Part shown: piece by piece, positions 11,951 to 24,660 of the stretch
How the letters are laid out: each line of letters begins with the position of its first letter
How positions within the stretch are numbered: position 1 is the first letter of the stretch
Source of the DNA: Apteryx mantelli
Lineage: Eukaryota > Chordata > Aves > Apterygiformes > Apterygidae
Reading direction: 5' to 3'
NCBI RefSeq assembly: GCF_036417845.1
Contig: NC_089979.1
Coordinates: forward strand, 25,733,958 to 25,797,957
Length of the DNA stretch: 64,000 nucleotides
The notes under the pieces: generated by a model
What the model was told of the DNA's origin: nothing
The model's database searches: none
The model's input: the letters and a program-made list of their open reading frames with translations, nothing else
Position numbers and translations under genes: made by a program

Positions 11951-13269
11951 CACGGGCAGCGGACTGGTTTTAATGCCAAAGCATACAAGTTACCGTACAA
12001 AACTGTAGGGTAATTAATTATTCAAGGGATTTAGGCTGCTGAGTACTGAGTGACAGCTACCTGCAATTTCTCCCCATTACAGCTTTAAGCTTCGTGCTGT
12101 TGATGTAGCAAGTTAAGATGCTAACTTTGCAGAGCATCCAATAGACCCAGGCGAGTCAATACAAGAAAAGCTTAAATGTTCAAGCTGGTTCCTATACCCT
12201 TTCCTGAAAGTAGGTTTATTTGTCTAGCTAATGGAAGCTTAAGGTAGTAAAAAACTTGGGTAAGATCCATAAAGGTACTGGGATGTCCAAGCTTCACTTT
12301 AAGCAGATTTTAGATGCATAACAAAAAGAAAAAAAAAACCCTCACACCTAATTTCATCTCCTCAATGTGCATTAGCAAGGAAATTTTAGGTGACTGGAGT
12401 CTCACTGCTACCAATATCCACGATTTTGCCTGAATCAGTCCAATCCAGTTGATTCACTATGGTCAGGATACATGCACAGTGGCAATGTTGAATGAACCCA
12501 TAAAACAAAGCACGTGCCACCATATGACCTTTGCAGGTTTTTTGATGTGTTTTTTTCTTGAATCAAAAAAAACCAAAAAAACAAATAGGACATTTTCCTT
12601 TACACAGCAGGTTAATGCAGAGCTCTTCAACTATCAGCTTACAAGCCAGAGTGGCCCACCAGCAGTACTGCCAAATATGTCCATACCTTAGACAGCTGTT
12701 TGCAGGAGACACCAAAAATGCACCTAGACAGAGGAGCCAGTGGATACCTCAGACTCAGCGCACTATGAGTGCATTAGAAAATGGTGGGGAGGAACCCTGC
12801 AGGACTTCCACTCTCCCAGTTCTAGGTCAAGTGAGGTTAGAAGGTGCCATGTGGCTAGTTCCCAACTTGGTTTTACAGGGTATTTGGCTGTACCTACCCG
12901 ACCAATTTTTTATTATTTACAATTTGCTGATTTCACCCAGGGGCCTGACATCCCCATTTGGCTATGACACTCCTGGAATGCAGAAACTATCTTCATATCC
13001 TTTAACACACATCTTTAAGACAATATTTTGTTCCGGATATTTCAGAGAAGGCAGAATTTCTCCCCCTCCCTCTCAAGCCACAGTCTTACAAAAATATGGG
13101 TGCTATGTTGTAGCTGTAAGAGCAAGACACAAAGAAAGCGAGCCAAGAAGTGTTCCATCTCCCCAGCCACGCATGTAGCTCTTTCTGGGAAGAGTTAAGC
13201 TTAACAGACTAATCTTTCACTCCTCCTTCAACAACAGTTGAAGAGAACAGGTCTAAAGAAAAATTTGCA
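11951..13269. other. Intergenic, no gene seen
   Basis: This moderately AT-rich unique sequence lies between the STK3 promoter island and the CR1 copy. Overlapping open frames around 12.45-13.18 kb resemble no family and show no splice context. Confidence 0.7.
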
Positions 13270-14505
13270 GAATCACAGAATGGTTCGGGTCAGAACAGAC
13301 CTCTGGAGATTATCTGCTCAAGCAGGGTCACCTAGAGCACATTGCCCAGGACCATGTCTAGTCAGGTTTTGAATATCTCCAGGGAGGTTATGGAGTCTCC
13401 ATCCTTGGGCAACCTGCTCCAGTGCTCAGTTACTCTCATATTGAAAAGGTTTCTTCTTATGCTTAAGTGGATTTTTCCAGTTTGTGCTCATTGCCTCACA
13501 TCCTGTCACTGGGTGCCAATGAGAAGAGTTTGGCCCTGTCCTCTTAACATTCCCCTCTCCCATCAGGTATTTATACACATTGATAAGATCCCCCTTGAGC
13601 CTTCTCTTCTCCAGGCTGAACAGTCCCAGCTCTCAGCCTCTCCTCATAGGAGGGATGTTCCAGTCCCTTCATCATCTTAGTAGCCCTTTGCTGGACTTGC
13701 TCCAGTAGTGCCATGTCTCTCTTGTACTGGGGAACCCAGAACTGGACACAGCACTCCAGATGTGGTCTCACCAGTGCTGAGTAAAGGGGAAGGATCACCT
13801 CCCTCGACCTGCTGGCAACGCTCTGCCTAATGCAGCCCAGAAGGCTGTTGGCCTTCTTTGATGCAAGGGCATATTGCTGGCCCATGGTCAGCTTGTCTGC
13901 CAGGAACCCCAGGTCCTTCTCTGCCAAGCAGCTTTCCAGCCAGTTAGCCCCAGCATGTGCTGGTGAACGACGTTATTCCTCCCTAGGGGCGGGACTCTGG
14001 ACTTCCCTTTGTTGAACATCATGAGGTTCCTCTCTGCCCATTTCTCTAACCTACTAAGGTCCCTTTTAATGGCAGCACAACTGTCTAGTGGATCAGCCAC
14101 TCTTCCCAGTTTTGTATCATCTGATCTTGCTGAGGGTGCACTCAGTCCCATCATCCAGGTCATTAATGAAGAGGTTAAACAGTATTGGACCCAGCGTCAA
14201 ACCCTGTGACTAGTGACTGATCTACAGCTGGACTTTGTGCCACTGATCACAAGCCTCTGAGCCCAGCAGCTTGGCCAGTTTTCAGTCCACCTCACTGTCC
14301 ACTTACCTAGCCCATACTTCATCAGTTTGTCTATGAGGATGTTATAGGAGACAGTGTCAAAAACCTCACTAAAGTCGAGATAAATAACATCCATTGCTCT
14401 CCTCTCATCCACTGAGGCAGTCGTCTCATCATAGAAGACTATCAGGTTGGTTAAGCACAAAGCCCCCTTCATAAATCTCTTGTCCAAGGGACAGACTTGT
14501 CCAGC
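13270..14505 (-). mobile_element. CR1 LINE retrotransposon, 5'-truncated and decayed
   Basis: CR1 is the main non-LTR retrotransposon of birds and reptiles. This copy lies on the minus strand. Its 3' end is at about 13270, where the plus strand shows the AATCACAGAATGGTTCGGGT-type terminus, and it is cut off at about 14505 inside the reverse-transcriptase region. Three overlapping minus-strand frames carry ORF2 remnants. At 14197-14487 it has DVIYLDFSEVFDTVS. At 13888-14163 it has a DDTKLG segment in which the residues before the aspartates of the FADD box are changed to RS. At 13571-13927 it has [17 protein letters not shown] and [18 protein letters not shown]. Frameshifts between these blocks make it inactive. 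No polyprotein start or endonuclease region remains. Confidence 0.95.
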
Positions 14506-16020
14506 TTGTCCAAGAAAAGCAAATTTAGATGTTAGCTCTTCTCACCAAGTGATTTACTACCACAGTCCCCACTTCTAGAAAATACCCTGACCACCAGATA
14601 GTTGGGGAAGAAGGGAACAGGAGCATCCTCCATCTCTACTGCTGAAAACAGAACAATTTGAAGGAAGCCAAGATGACTAAATAGAAAGAGTGAGGTAACC
14701 TGGCTTTATAGCCTAGCGAGGAGAGCAGTGCCAAAAAATATGGACTAATTCCATGCCTTTCTTACTGGCAGAAGTTTCAGTTGTGCCTTATATCAACTGC
14801 CAGAATGCCTTCTGAATATTTTTATGCTGAAAATAAAATGTCAATAGGAAAACAACATAGATGCCATAGTATTTTTCAAGATCAATTTATTAATCTCTTA
14901 TCATTCCAAATGGTATTCTTAGTTTACAACACTGGAATAAATAACATCATCTCACCTTTCCCCTGCAACAGGAATTTGGGAACCTTGCTGTGAAATATAA
15001 TACTGATTCAGTAGTCATTACAGTACTGTACCTCGCCACTAGCAAAGAAGGAATTTTGAAAGGGAAAAGCGTCTCCTACTATCTAATTCAGGCTTTCCAA
15101 TAAAGGCAAGTCTAGATGTTCTGGAGGCATTAATATAATATTAGATTGCTGGTGTCTAGACAACATGGAGATGAGGAAGTTGCAGACAATCTACATTAGT
15201 GTTCCCATGATTTCTGCCACCAGTGGAACTATACAATGCTACCAGGAAGTAGAAGTAAGAAAAGGTTTGATGTGGTCCAATCTTAAGAATTTAGGTGAAA
15301 AACTTACTGAATTACTCTTCTTCCTTTTAAGTAGTTTATCCACTTCACCATTTTACCGGCATGCATTAGGATTCACTTCTCTGCAGAGCTGGCATCAACA
15401 TCAAATACAGTTCCTTAGATGAAAGGATAGATGAAGACCCTACTTAGTATTTGAGTACTATGATTATTATTTTATATTAAAATGTAATTTTGTAAACAAA
15501 TAAAATGATTTATATTACAACTATAATTATTTTTACTGCAATAGAATCAGGAATCTTAATGGCTTGGACAAGTATTAGATGTTGTATAACCACAAACTAA
15601 GACAGTCCCCAAAACCCTAAATATATGTACCAACAAATTCCAAGATGTCAGTCCTGCCTCAATGACACAGAATTCATAATAAAACACAAACTAGAGAAGG
15701 ACAAAAGTTACTATCTGATGAACACATGTCTGAATTTCTAAGAGGGATTACTAATAACAAGATTTAAATTCCAAATATATACTTCACAAACAATCATAAA
15801 CATCACATAAATAAGATGTGTTATAGTAGGGACCTTATCCAGCTCCTTTGCTAGCAATAAAATAAACATTTACTTCAGAAGGTATCAGATCAAGCTCATT
15901 TAAACACCACGCATTTTAACAAATAGATAGTATTTCTAGAAAACACCAAACTTAAATCTATAGGAAAACATGTACTATTGAGTCATGAACACCTTATGCT
16001 CTTCATCAAACAAAATATCC
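14506..16020. other. Intergenic, no gene seen
   Basis: This AT-rich sequence runs between the CR1 copy and the small GC-rich island. I see no RNA gene, repeat family or supported exon. Confidence 0.7.
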
Positions 16021-16450
16021 CAGCTCTGCCTCCCAGCCCAGCTCCTTTCTCCACGTGCTTTCTCCCCTTTCGCCGCCGTAGCCTCCCAGTCCCCTCTCGG
16101 GCTCCTCCGTGCTCCCTCCCTCCGTATCTCCTATTTCCTTCTACAGTCCTTCCATTCACCCCCGTGCCGAAGCCCCCCGCGCCCCCCCCGCCCCCAAGCC
16201 GGCGCCCAGCTCTGCGCTCCTCAGGCCCCCTCCGCAGCGCCCCTCGCTCTCTGCGGCTGCCCTGGCGCCCCGCGGCGCTGCCACGCGGAGCGACGAGGCA
16301 GCAAACTCGGCGCCTGCTGCCCGAGCCCGGGCTGCGCTGGCGGGTCGGTCTGCAGCGTGGTGGCACAGTCAGCGGCTAGGGACAGCGTTTCCCTTACTTC
16401 TCCCTTACCGGGGGATGGACGGACCCACAGACGGGGCATTCCCTCCTCTG
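16021..16450. promoter_or_regulatory. Orphan GC-rich/CpG island
   Basis: A block of about 430 bases, with C-rich left and CpG-dense right halves, stands alone in AT-rich DNA about 4 kb beyond the STK3 promoter island. Several frames are open across it, as expected from composition. It may mark the promoter of an unannotated non-coding transcript or an enhancer. No gene is recognisable beside it. Confidence 0.5.
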
Positions 16451-19400
16451 CCCAGTCACCTACGAGCTTTGCAAATAGAGGAGTTGATATCAGAGACCCC
16501 AGTTCTTCATCAAACTTGATTAATACCGGCCAGCTAAGTCACCAGTTACTGTGAGGGGAAGACAGGAAAGGGCTGGCAGGCGCGCGGAGGGGCAGAACGG
16601 CTGCAGGAGCCTTATTTCCTTAGGAAGCCGATTTGTAAATTCTGTAGACAAATAGTCAACAACAACATGTTTGCATGCCTCTCGGTGTGATTGCCTGATA
16701 GCGATCTGGTATGCTGAAAGTTAAGGAAAAGGCCTTGAGTGAAATACCAGCTTGTTTATACAGAAGATAAGAAAAATTGACTTCTGCCTGTATTTTTTCC
16801 TACCTATCATGTCTAATGTGAAGTAACCTTGAAGGCTTATCTAAGAATTTGTTATATAATTCCTTAACCCTAACAGTCATAAAATAGTTATAAATAAAAC
16901 AGTAAAAGAACAACATCTTCTCAAGTTTGGACTAAAATTTAGATTTTTTTTTTTTAAAGCAAGTCTTTCAAAACTTAGGAATAAAGAACTGCATGTTTTC
17001 CCCCTGAAGTACCCACAGCTGAATAGGCAATTAATTTTGCATAAAAGGAAATTGACACTTAATTTTTGCTGGTCCAGCAAAAGAAAGATGCAGAAAATAA
17101 ATAGTCAGAAAATAGAGGTACAAATTCTGTCATCCACATTCACCCTACTGAAATTAGTGTGATTCACAAGGATCCTACTTGGCATTAAAAAGAGTAATAA
17201 AATTTGGCATAATAAAAATATTAGCTTTACTGCTGCAATTCTTCTCACTATGAAATACATATCATTTTAATATCCAAAATATTATTGCTAGAGCTAACTA
17301 TATTTGTTGATTAGGATAGAATTTTTCTATTGACTGTCCATTTAACTCACAGTCTTGGTAATAGGCTATATATAGACTTACCATTTGCTGTTTTTCCTAT
17401 TATAGCACACTATAGTAAAAATAAACCATGGAGACAGAGTTGCTATTTACAGTTAACCACAAAAGCTATTCCAATATGTACCCACAGCTGCATTGATTGT
17501 GCTCCTGGGATCTAAGGATCACCATCAATGTGGAAAAAAAAATCTTTTTGGTTTGTTAAAAAATTACTGTCGTTGTTGGTAATACTCAGAGTTACTCTGG
17601 ATTCCCATCTACACAGAAATATTCACCCGCTTTATGGGGGCAACCATCTGTTCTCCAGTCTGCAAAAAAGGTGTGCTGGGACACCAGAGAATAAATAACA
17701 CTTCCCAGCAGAGCTCGATGCCTGTGTTAGCAATGGAAACTAGTATCAATAACTAAAGAATGACTGAATCATCATTACTTGATGGAACAAGTATTACATG
17801 AAGCAAATTTCAGCTGTCTGAATATACAGACACATCAGTGTGGCTAGCCCAAGGTTTTGGTCACTGTGAAGGCTACATTTTCTCACCTCTTCCTTTAGTT
17901 ATGGAATTTAGAGGTAGAGGAAGACATGGCAAAAACATTAAAGGAAGATTAGGAATAGAACAGGATATTTTCATTTTTAGGGACAACACTTTCAAGAAGC
18001 TAACAAGACCCATTCTTTCAGCTTATGGAGAAGGGAAGCTTTCCCATTCTTATGGGCCTTTTGCAGAGGTGCTTGGAGAAAAGCATAAAAAGACAGGAAG
18101 CACAAGTGTACAACAACAGGTGACAAACAAGCAGAACCCCATAGTACTGCAAAGTGCATTGTGAACAGTGAGCACTACAAGAGCTATGCCATGAAATGCT
18201 TACAGCTTATTCTAGTTACGGTGCTTTTGTTAATAAAACCCTTTCTATTTATTTCTGAAGTGCCTTTCCAGCTTGCTTCAGCAGCAAAGCAAGTGCTGTG
18301 TTTGTGAAAGGACCACTCACTCTACTGACTTTAAAACCACCAAATTTCAGTTTCCTACTTTTTTTCCCCCAAGCTTTTCCAATCAAAACATGCTGAAAGA
18401 TCATAATTCAAGTCCAGATAAGCTACTCATATAACATACATGGTCATACCTTAAAAAAAAAAAAAGACATACAACAATTCTAGCCTTAAAGCTTCATGAA
18501 AAAGCTCAGTGACATAATTATCATTTCATGACTGACTCTGAAGCAGTGGGTCTGATTACAAGATAAGATCCCACAGAAAGTAGAAATATACTCAATACCA
18601 AAAGAAAGATTAAGCTTTGCACTTACATTCCCATTCTGCTCCTAAGAGCAGCAGGACACCATCCTCACAGCAGCCCCTCTGCCACAGCAATAGCAGAGCA
18701 ACAAATAGTCAAGTTTCACAGAACTTCCTTTATAACGTGCACTGATTTGGCCTCCACTAATCAAGTTCAGTTTGGTTCAATAGGAGAGATTTTATGGCAG
18801 CCTCCCTGCTCCCCGAGATGAGCACTAAGATACTGTCACTGCTGAACAAGAGAACTCTCTGCTTAAAACAAAACTTTTAGGTGGCTGAATATGCACGGGT
18901 CAGGCTATAAAAATCACAGTAAAACATGAAGCAAGTTACTATCTAGAGATCTTAGAAACCTTATTAAATTTGAGGCCTAAGTTTTTTCCTCTATTTCTTC
19001 ACTAAAAATACATTTTCTTAGTTACTAGCAGAAAACTAGTGGAAGATTAATGAATTTCTTTAACAGCAAAAAAGAGCTTATCAACAGCTGTTATGCCCAT
19101 TCTTACCCAGCTGAGTTGAGCAAGAAAGAAATGTTTTGATGATAAAATTTTCTCTACAAGAAAAAGCCGAAGAAAATAAAACAATTTCATATGCTAGGAA
19201 TTTTCTTAATGGGAACAGTTAAGTTACCACATGAGGAATATTCAGCATCTCACATGCATACAGCTTCCACCTAAAATGAATCATTCCTTCCAGTCTAGAA
19301 AACTGAGGCCCTTTATCTTCCTCGGGGTGGAGACCATCTCCTCCCAGAGATCCCTACAGAGTAAAACTGCTAATCATTTTAAGATTTAAAGACATTTCTT

Positions 19401-21660
19401 CTTTTGTGTTCATATATCACATTTCAATGTCTTCTAAACAAGGGACAGTTTAATGTTTTGTGTAACCTTGAATTGGCCGATACACAAGTTTTATTGCTTC
19501 ATCCTTGAGCTCTTCTGTAGTTCTATGATCTAATTTGTTATGCTGGTGGTATTAAGCTGCTCTTACCTGATTAACAATACAAAATTTTAATTATTTAAAA
19601 CTCCTTTTAAAATTCATGTGTTAATCTGAATACGAGGTAGTACAAGGAAAAACTGAAACAGAAGAAAAAAGCCAGACTAGATGTTTTAATATATATTGTC
19701 TCTCCTTCAGTGAGATTAATAGATATTAAATCCTTGCTTTATACAATTCACAATAGGTGGAATATCTCTAGGACCTGATCCAAAATCCATTAGCAGCAAA
19801 CAGAGTCTTTCTTTGAAATATACTACTTTGGGGACCAGTTCTCAAAGCAGGTCCGCTCTAATTTGCTGATGGAAGTGTGAATATAAATGCAGATTTTTGC
19901 GTGACTGGTGTTTCCATCCTCAGTCTGATTCATTTTCCAGGAGAACGGAGGAAAGGTCAAAATCAGAGGCAGATCACGTTAGACACCACCATTTATTTGA
20001 CATAACCTCTTAATAATACGTCATAAGTTTATTTGATTAGGAATAATACAGCCAAAGAAGATAAAATAAACAGCATAGAAACGGTCCCCTTATCGTGGAA
20101 GTGAAACTAGGAATTTGAAATTTTAGATGCTGAGAAAATTTGCTGTCCTGAGTCACAGAGACACTTACACAATGTTGTGCTATTTGAGGACTCTTTAAAT
20201 GGTATGATCATTTTAAGCGAGATTATGTAGAGGCTGATTAAAGTCACACAACTGTGTAAGAAAGAATACCCACAAATATCTACAGTACTAGTTACACATG
20301 AAGTAATAGGAATGGACACACTATACATACAAATGCTTGATTTATGCTGTATTATTGGTGTTTGACTTAAAGTTTCAAAATGACCTTTCAAAAACAAATA
20401 CCTGAAGTCTCTTCATTTTGAAAGGTGAAGGATACTCAGCAACTCTTAATCAAATGCCTCAAAAGCAGGCTCTGAAGCCCTGTTCTAAAGCATATTGAAA
20501 TAGGCTCCCAAGACCGGTTTTTGGCACCTGTTCTTAAAATAAGAAGGAAAAAAAAAAAGTGCTCTGCACAACGATTATGCACTATTTTCCAGGAATTCAG
20601 CAATTTCTTGGAGAGATTAGATTTACTGCAGCTTTGAAATAATAGGGTTACTGCAAATTCTGAATGGTTGCATAACTCTGCAGGGCTGGATAACAGCTAG
20701 CACAGTGAGCCTCTGGGGATTTTACTGTAGTTAACCCATCCTCCTGTTCTGCTCCTATTTTTACATGCAAAAGAAAATATTTGTGCTTAATACAATATTT
20801 ATAGCTATAAGTAATAGTCAGTTCCTTTCTGGTTTTACTGTACCAGCATGTACCAGAAATACATAAAACTATATATATATATAATTGCTACTACTTTTGT
20901 AAAGCTGGCTCTCTAATAGAAGGCAGCTAAAGACCTCCGCACTTAAATCTGCCAAAGCTGATACAGCAATCACAAACATGTGTTGTTACACTTCTTGTGG
21001 CTCATCTCCACATGGTGCAGCTGTTGTGTTGGCTAAAGAAAATGCAGGCCCAAGGGAAACAAATTTAATTCAGCTGGGGTGACTTCCACTAAAAAAAGTG
21101 TTTTAAGGAGAACAGGTGCCTTATGGGGGGGGTGGTGGGTGGTGGTGTTTGAGGGGTTTTCCCCAAGCTTGTTTTGTTTCTAGGAAGTCTGTTCTAAAGT
21201 CTTGTGCCTCTGGTAATAATCTCTTGCAGTCTAATTTTTAAATAATACCCTTCAAAAAGGCAATAGATTCCAGAAATTCTAGCTGTGTTTGCCTTAGTCC
21301 TATGATGGGAAGACTAGCACAGGACCTTATCGCACAAGTTAGAAGCCAGAGTGAGCCTTATTGCCGTTATTTGGATTCCTCAGCCTTAAGGAAGTTTGTT
21401 TAATCAGCAAATGACTGTGCTGAGGCAGCCCCGCAGCCGCTGTAAGTCAGCAGTTGACACCAACAGAGCTGTGCCAGTTTATTCCACCTGACAATCTGCC
21501 TATTGTGTTAAGCTTGAGTTTTGATTAAAGTCACTTATTTTTGATTAAAGTCACTTACATAAAGCATCCTTCTAAATAAATATTATTTAAATAAATAAAC
21601 CAGGCCAAAGTATTATTTAGTCTGCTTAGTTTAATAAAACAGTATGAAGTGGATGACTTT
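16451..21660. other. Intergenic, no gene seen
   Basis: This is 5.2 kb of AT-rich unique sequence. It holds a short (TA)n at 20868-20884, a G-rich run at 21124-21152, and a 17-base direct repeat with 20-base spacing (TTGATTAAAGTCACTTA at 21521 and 21541). No convincing coding exon or RNA gene is seen. Confidence 0.65.
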
Positions 21661-21671
21661 TCTTTTTTCCC

Positions 21672-21694
21672 TTTTTTTTTTTTTTTTTTTTTTT
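21672..21694 (-). repeat. T23 tract, poly(A)-like on the minus strand
   Basis: This is an unbroken run of 23 T on the plus strand, preceded by further T-rich sequence. On the minus strand it is an A tract immediately downstream of the decayed coding-like stretch at 21.7-24.66 kb, so it could be the tail of a retrocopy. Confidence 0.6.
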
Positions 21695-21699
21695 GGAAC

Positions 21700-24660
21700 A
21701 GAACGGAGTTTACCTTGCATACTGTGATATCTTCTTTAGTTTTGTCCTGTATTCCTGGCTTTGTATTTCCTCTGGTATAGCAGACTGGAAAGTATTAGAC
21801 TGGTGCTCAGTGGCTGACTCGGCAGCCTTCGAACGTGGTAAGTAGCAAATCCTACAGCACTGAGACAGTGGGATCCCTGGGCGCTGGAAAACACTGTTTT
21901 CCCAGCAAGCTCCCGGTAGGTCTCTCTCTCTGTGCTGATTGAACCAGCCTTTCAGACAGACATAGCAGCAGCCAACAGATCTTTCTCCTCCCATACTGCC
22001 ATCAACCCTTTTTCCAAAACAGGCTAGCTGAGAACGTATTCTCTTGTTCTTGCTGCACAGATGTCTTCATACTTCTGTTTCTTCTTTCTGGCCTGCTGTT
22101 TCTTTCTCCAGGTCTCCAGTGAAGGTCAAAATCCCTTTTCTTTGGGGAAACAGAAGTCCAAACAAGGCATGATTTTTCACTCAGACCCCAGTCCTCCATT
22201 CCTACAGAGCTGGTTCCTCTATGAGATATATAGACACAACTCTTGGATCTTCCTTCTTAGTTTGACAACAAACCTCTCCTGTTTTTCTTTTTACAAGGTT
22301 AAGCTCTTGTGTCAACCTTTACTGCTACATTTTGTGTCCTCAGAGTGTCTTATGCAGACCTGGGGCATTTTTTTTAGGCATCTTCTCAAATTTCTAAATT
22401 GGAGACCCAGAACTCCTACTGACTTCCTCCTTTTGGGTAAAATCCAGATCTCACCAAGGTCAATAGCAAAATTAACAAGATTTTGTTTTCCATGTATGTC
22501 TGCACATAAAGACCTGCAACAAATCTTGCCTTTTCACAGACTTCCCCTTACCAAGGAAAAGAAAGTTGCTCTGCCCTTGCCACCTTCTTGGCAGGAAAAG
22601 CCCCTAAGTCTCACTGATCCCAGGAACTGCCTCTTCCAAACCTCCACTCAAAAGGTGGGAGCAGCTGGACCCAAAATACACCCTACCACAGTGAGGGAGG
22701 GAAGGATCACAGTTAACAAGACTGAGAAGCAACTGTAGAAGGAAACCTGTGTTCACAGAGAAGCCACTGTGGGGACATTGCCTCTTTACTGTATGAACAG
22801 GTGATACTTTTTTCCGAAGACTGACAAAAAGAATTTGTAGAGAGACTAATTCAGAAGAGTGCCTGACTGTCACCCCAGGAGGCTGGTTAAAGTGATATCT
22901 GGATTTAAGAGTAACCTCTTGCTTTTCGTGTCATTGGAGTATGTGCTTATCAGGGAAGTTTTATGTTTGGGGTTCAGGGAGAAGGTGATGGCCATCTACT
23001 CTGAATGCTTTCAGACGGCTGGTTTTTCAGTGCACTGCTGGCACTCTTCCAGGAGGAGGCCTGGCCATTAGATAAACTTAGTATTATGATGGCCATTTGC
23101 AAAACAGATGAGAGCAGAAATAGCAAGAGGAAATGAGAAACCTAAGAAACCTGCTGGAACTCCCTTCAAATAAAGATCTAACCTTGGAAGGAAAAGTCTT
23201 AGATCCTTTCACTGAAAGAAAAACTGGTGAGCATAAGTTTTCAGCTGCTATAGAACTATAACTATTATCCCAAGGGACATAAAAGCACCAGTCGAAGAAA
23301 AGCCACCACAAGTGCCAGCCTGAAGAAATCTAGGAAGTATTACACTTGCTTACTTTGTGGGATTCAACAGAAAAGTTTGCAGGTAATGCCAGGGAAGATC
23401 CATTTACTTCTTGTTTTAAGTTGTTATTTGATGATGAAGTCCATGACCATCCTGGTTAAGGATCCCGTTTAATAATCCTTTCCTTTGCCAGTATTTAAAT
23501 AGTGTCACATAGCATTGGAAAGTTATGCTACTAGAAGATTTGACAGATATCCTTTGGTAAATCCTGTGGTGGCAGTTCACTATTCCAACTGTGTCTTCCA
23601 CTTCCCTGCCAAAAGTTAATGTTTCTGGAGGTGAATTGGCAAAAGGGACCATACCCCTTCAGCAGGTCCAGTTCACAGTCAGATGCTATAACTCAAAATT
23701 GCAAGCAGATATAGCTTAGGGCCATTCATTTTTGTTCTTTTAATAGCTGAAGTCTCCTTTGCACTGGTATTTGCAAATGTTGTGACCAGTGATCCTTGGT
23801 TACCATGTTTTCACTATCAAGGTTTCACATGGAAATGGAACTGATGTGGCGGAAACAGGAATGAGGCCTTCTTCACTGATAATTTCCTGGCAGAGAGAAA
23901 ATATTATTAAGTCATCTTTTTTTAATCAAATACTCTCACCTGAGTAAATATTCCAGCAATTCCAATTTTTAATTTTATTATCGTAGTCTGTTGCTCAAGC
24001 TGTGTTTTCTGACTTCGCAGCAATACTAGTGCTGTGAGCACATGAAGATTTTTCAAACTGGCATTGTATTCAGTTCCTTTTACATTTCCACACATAATCT
24101 GCATAACATTATTAAATCTTTCCTGTACATTATTTAGCCTCTGGGATCAAATGAAATCATACATAACTGGAACTCTTTGGGCTTTGACAGATGTCCTCTG
24201 GCAGATTTTTTGCAGCGGTTTAAGTTGTTACTACTCTCAGCTATTTGCTTGGCCTTTTCCTGGAATGGGACATATCTCAGCTGCTCTGGTGGAAAACACT
24301 AATGTCTTAGCTTTAAAAGATGATAAAAGTGGGTTTGTGTTACTGCGCTAGACTGTGAACTGAAGCAGCTGAAATGAAGGTGCAGCCCTTTTCACCAGGT
24401 CACCTAGAGGAAGCGTAGTCTTGCGCAGATGGTTGTCAGAAGCATTTGCAATGGTGGCATGGACCACTCACTTGCAAGTACTTGGAGACATATTTATAGC
24501 ATTTAGCCTCTGGTCCATTCTCCTTGGGAGAGCACAAGGAATCTGGGCTTTCTTTTACCACAGTGAAGGTCATAATAAAAATCCTTAACTTTTGCAGCTC
24601 TTTTTCATGGGCATATAGATTCTTATGAAATTTCTCTGCTTCTTGGGCTTTATCTTACTG
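21700..24660 (-). pseudogene. Decayed coding-like sequence of unknown origin
   Basis: Reading the minus strand from 24.66 kb downward, several short frames have the composition of a charged, coiled-coil-rich protein but are broken by stops and frameshifts. Near 24640-24540 one carries EAEKFHKNLYAHEKELQKLR. At 23940-24140 there is a fully open 67-codon segment (RLNNVQERFNNV ... LLRSQKTQLEQQ). Near 22130-22060 another carries SLETWRKKQQARKKKQKYED. At 21710-21850 another carries SATEHQSNTFQSAIPEEIQ ... LKKISQYAR. The plus-strand open frame at 22061-22738 is probably an antisense shadow. I cannot name the parent gene. A poly(A)-like tract at the 3' side suggests a retrocopy. Acceptor- and donor-like sites around 23940-24140 suggest instead a decayed spliced gene. 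The whole call could be wrong if these frames are chance. Confidence 0.3.
23940..24140 (-). other. Open 67-codon exon-like segment
   Basis: On the minus strand this 201-base segment is preceded by a TTGATCCCAG acceptor-like site and followed by a GTGAGA donor-like site. It is open throughout in phase 0-0, and an in-frame stop lies just before the acceptor. The encoded peptide is rich in N, Q, K, L and V and has heptad-like spacing. It shows no match to a family I can name. It lies inside the decayed stretch described above. Confidence 0.3.

Noticed and set aside
10594..12008. Several open frames of 60-300 codons on both strands around the STK3 promoter
   Set aside because: They overlap in many frames at once, are Arg/Pro/Ala/Gly-rich and follow CpG composition. 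Only the short MEQAAPK exon has family support.
22061..22738. 225-codon plus-strand frame beginning MSSYFCFFFLACCFFLQ, with a signal-peptide-like start
   Set aside because: The opposite strand carries the more protein-like, charged frames, so this is more likely the antisense shadow of the decayed stretch. No domain was recognised.
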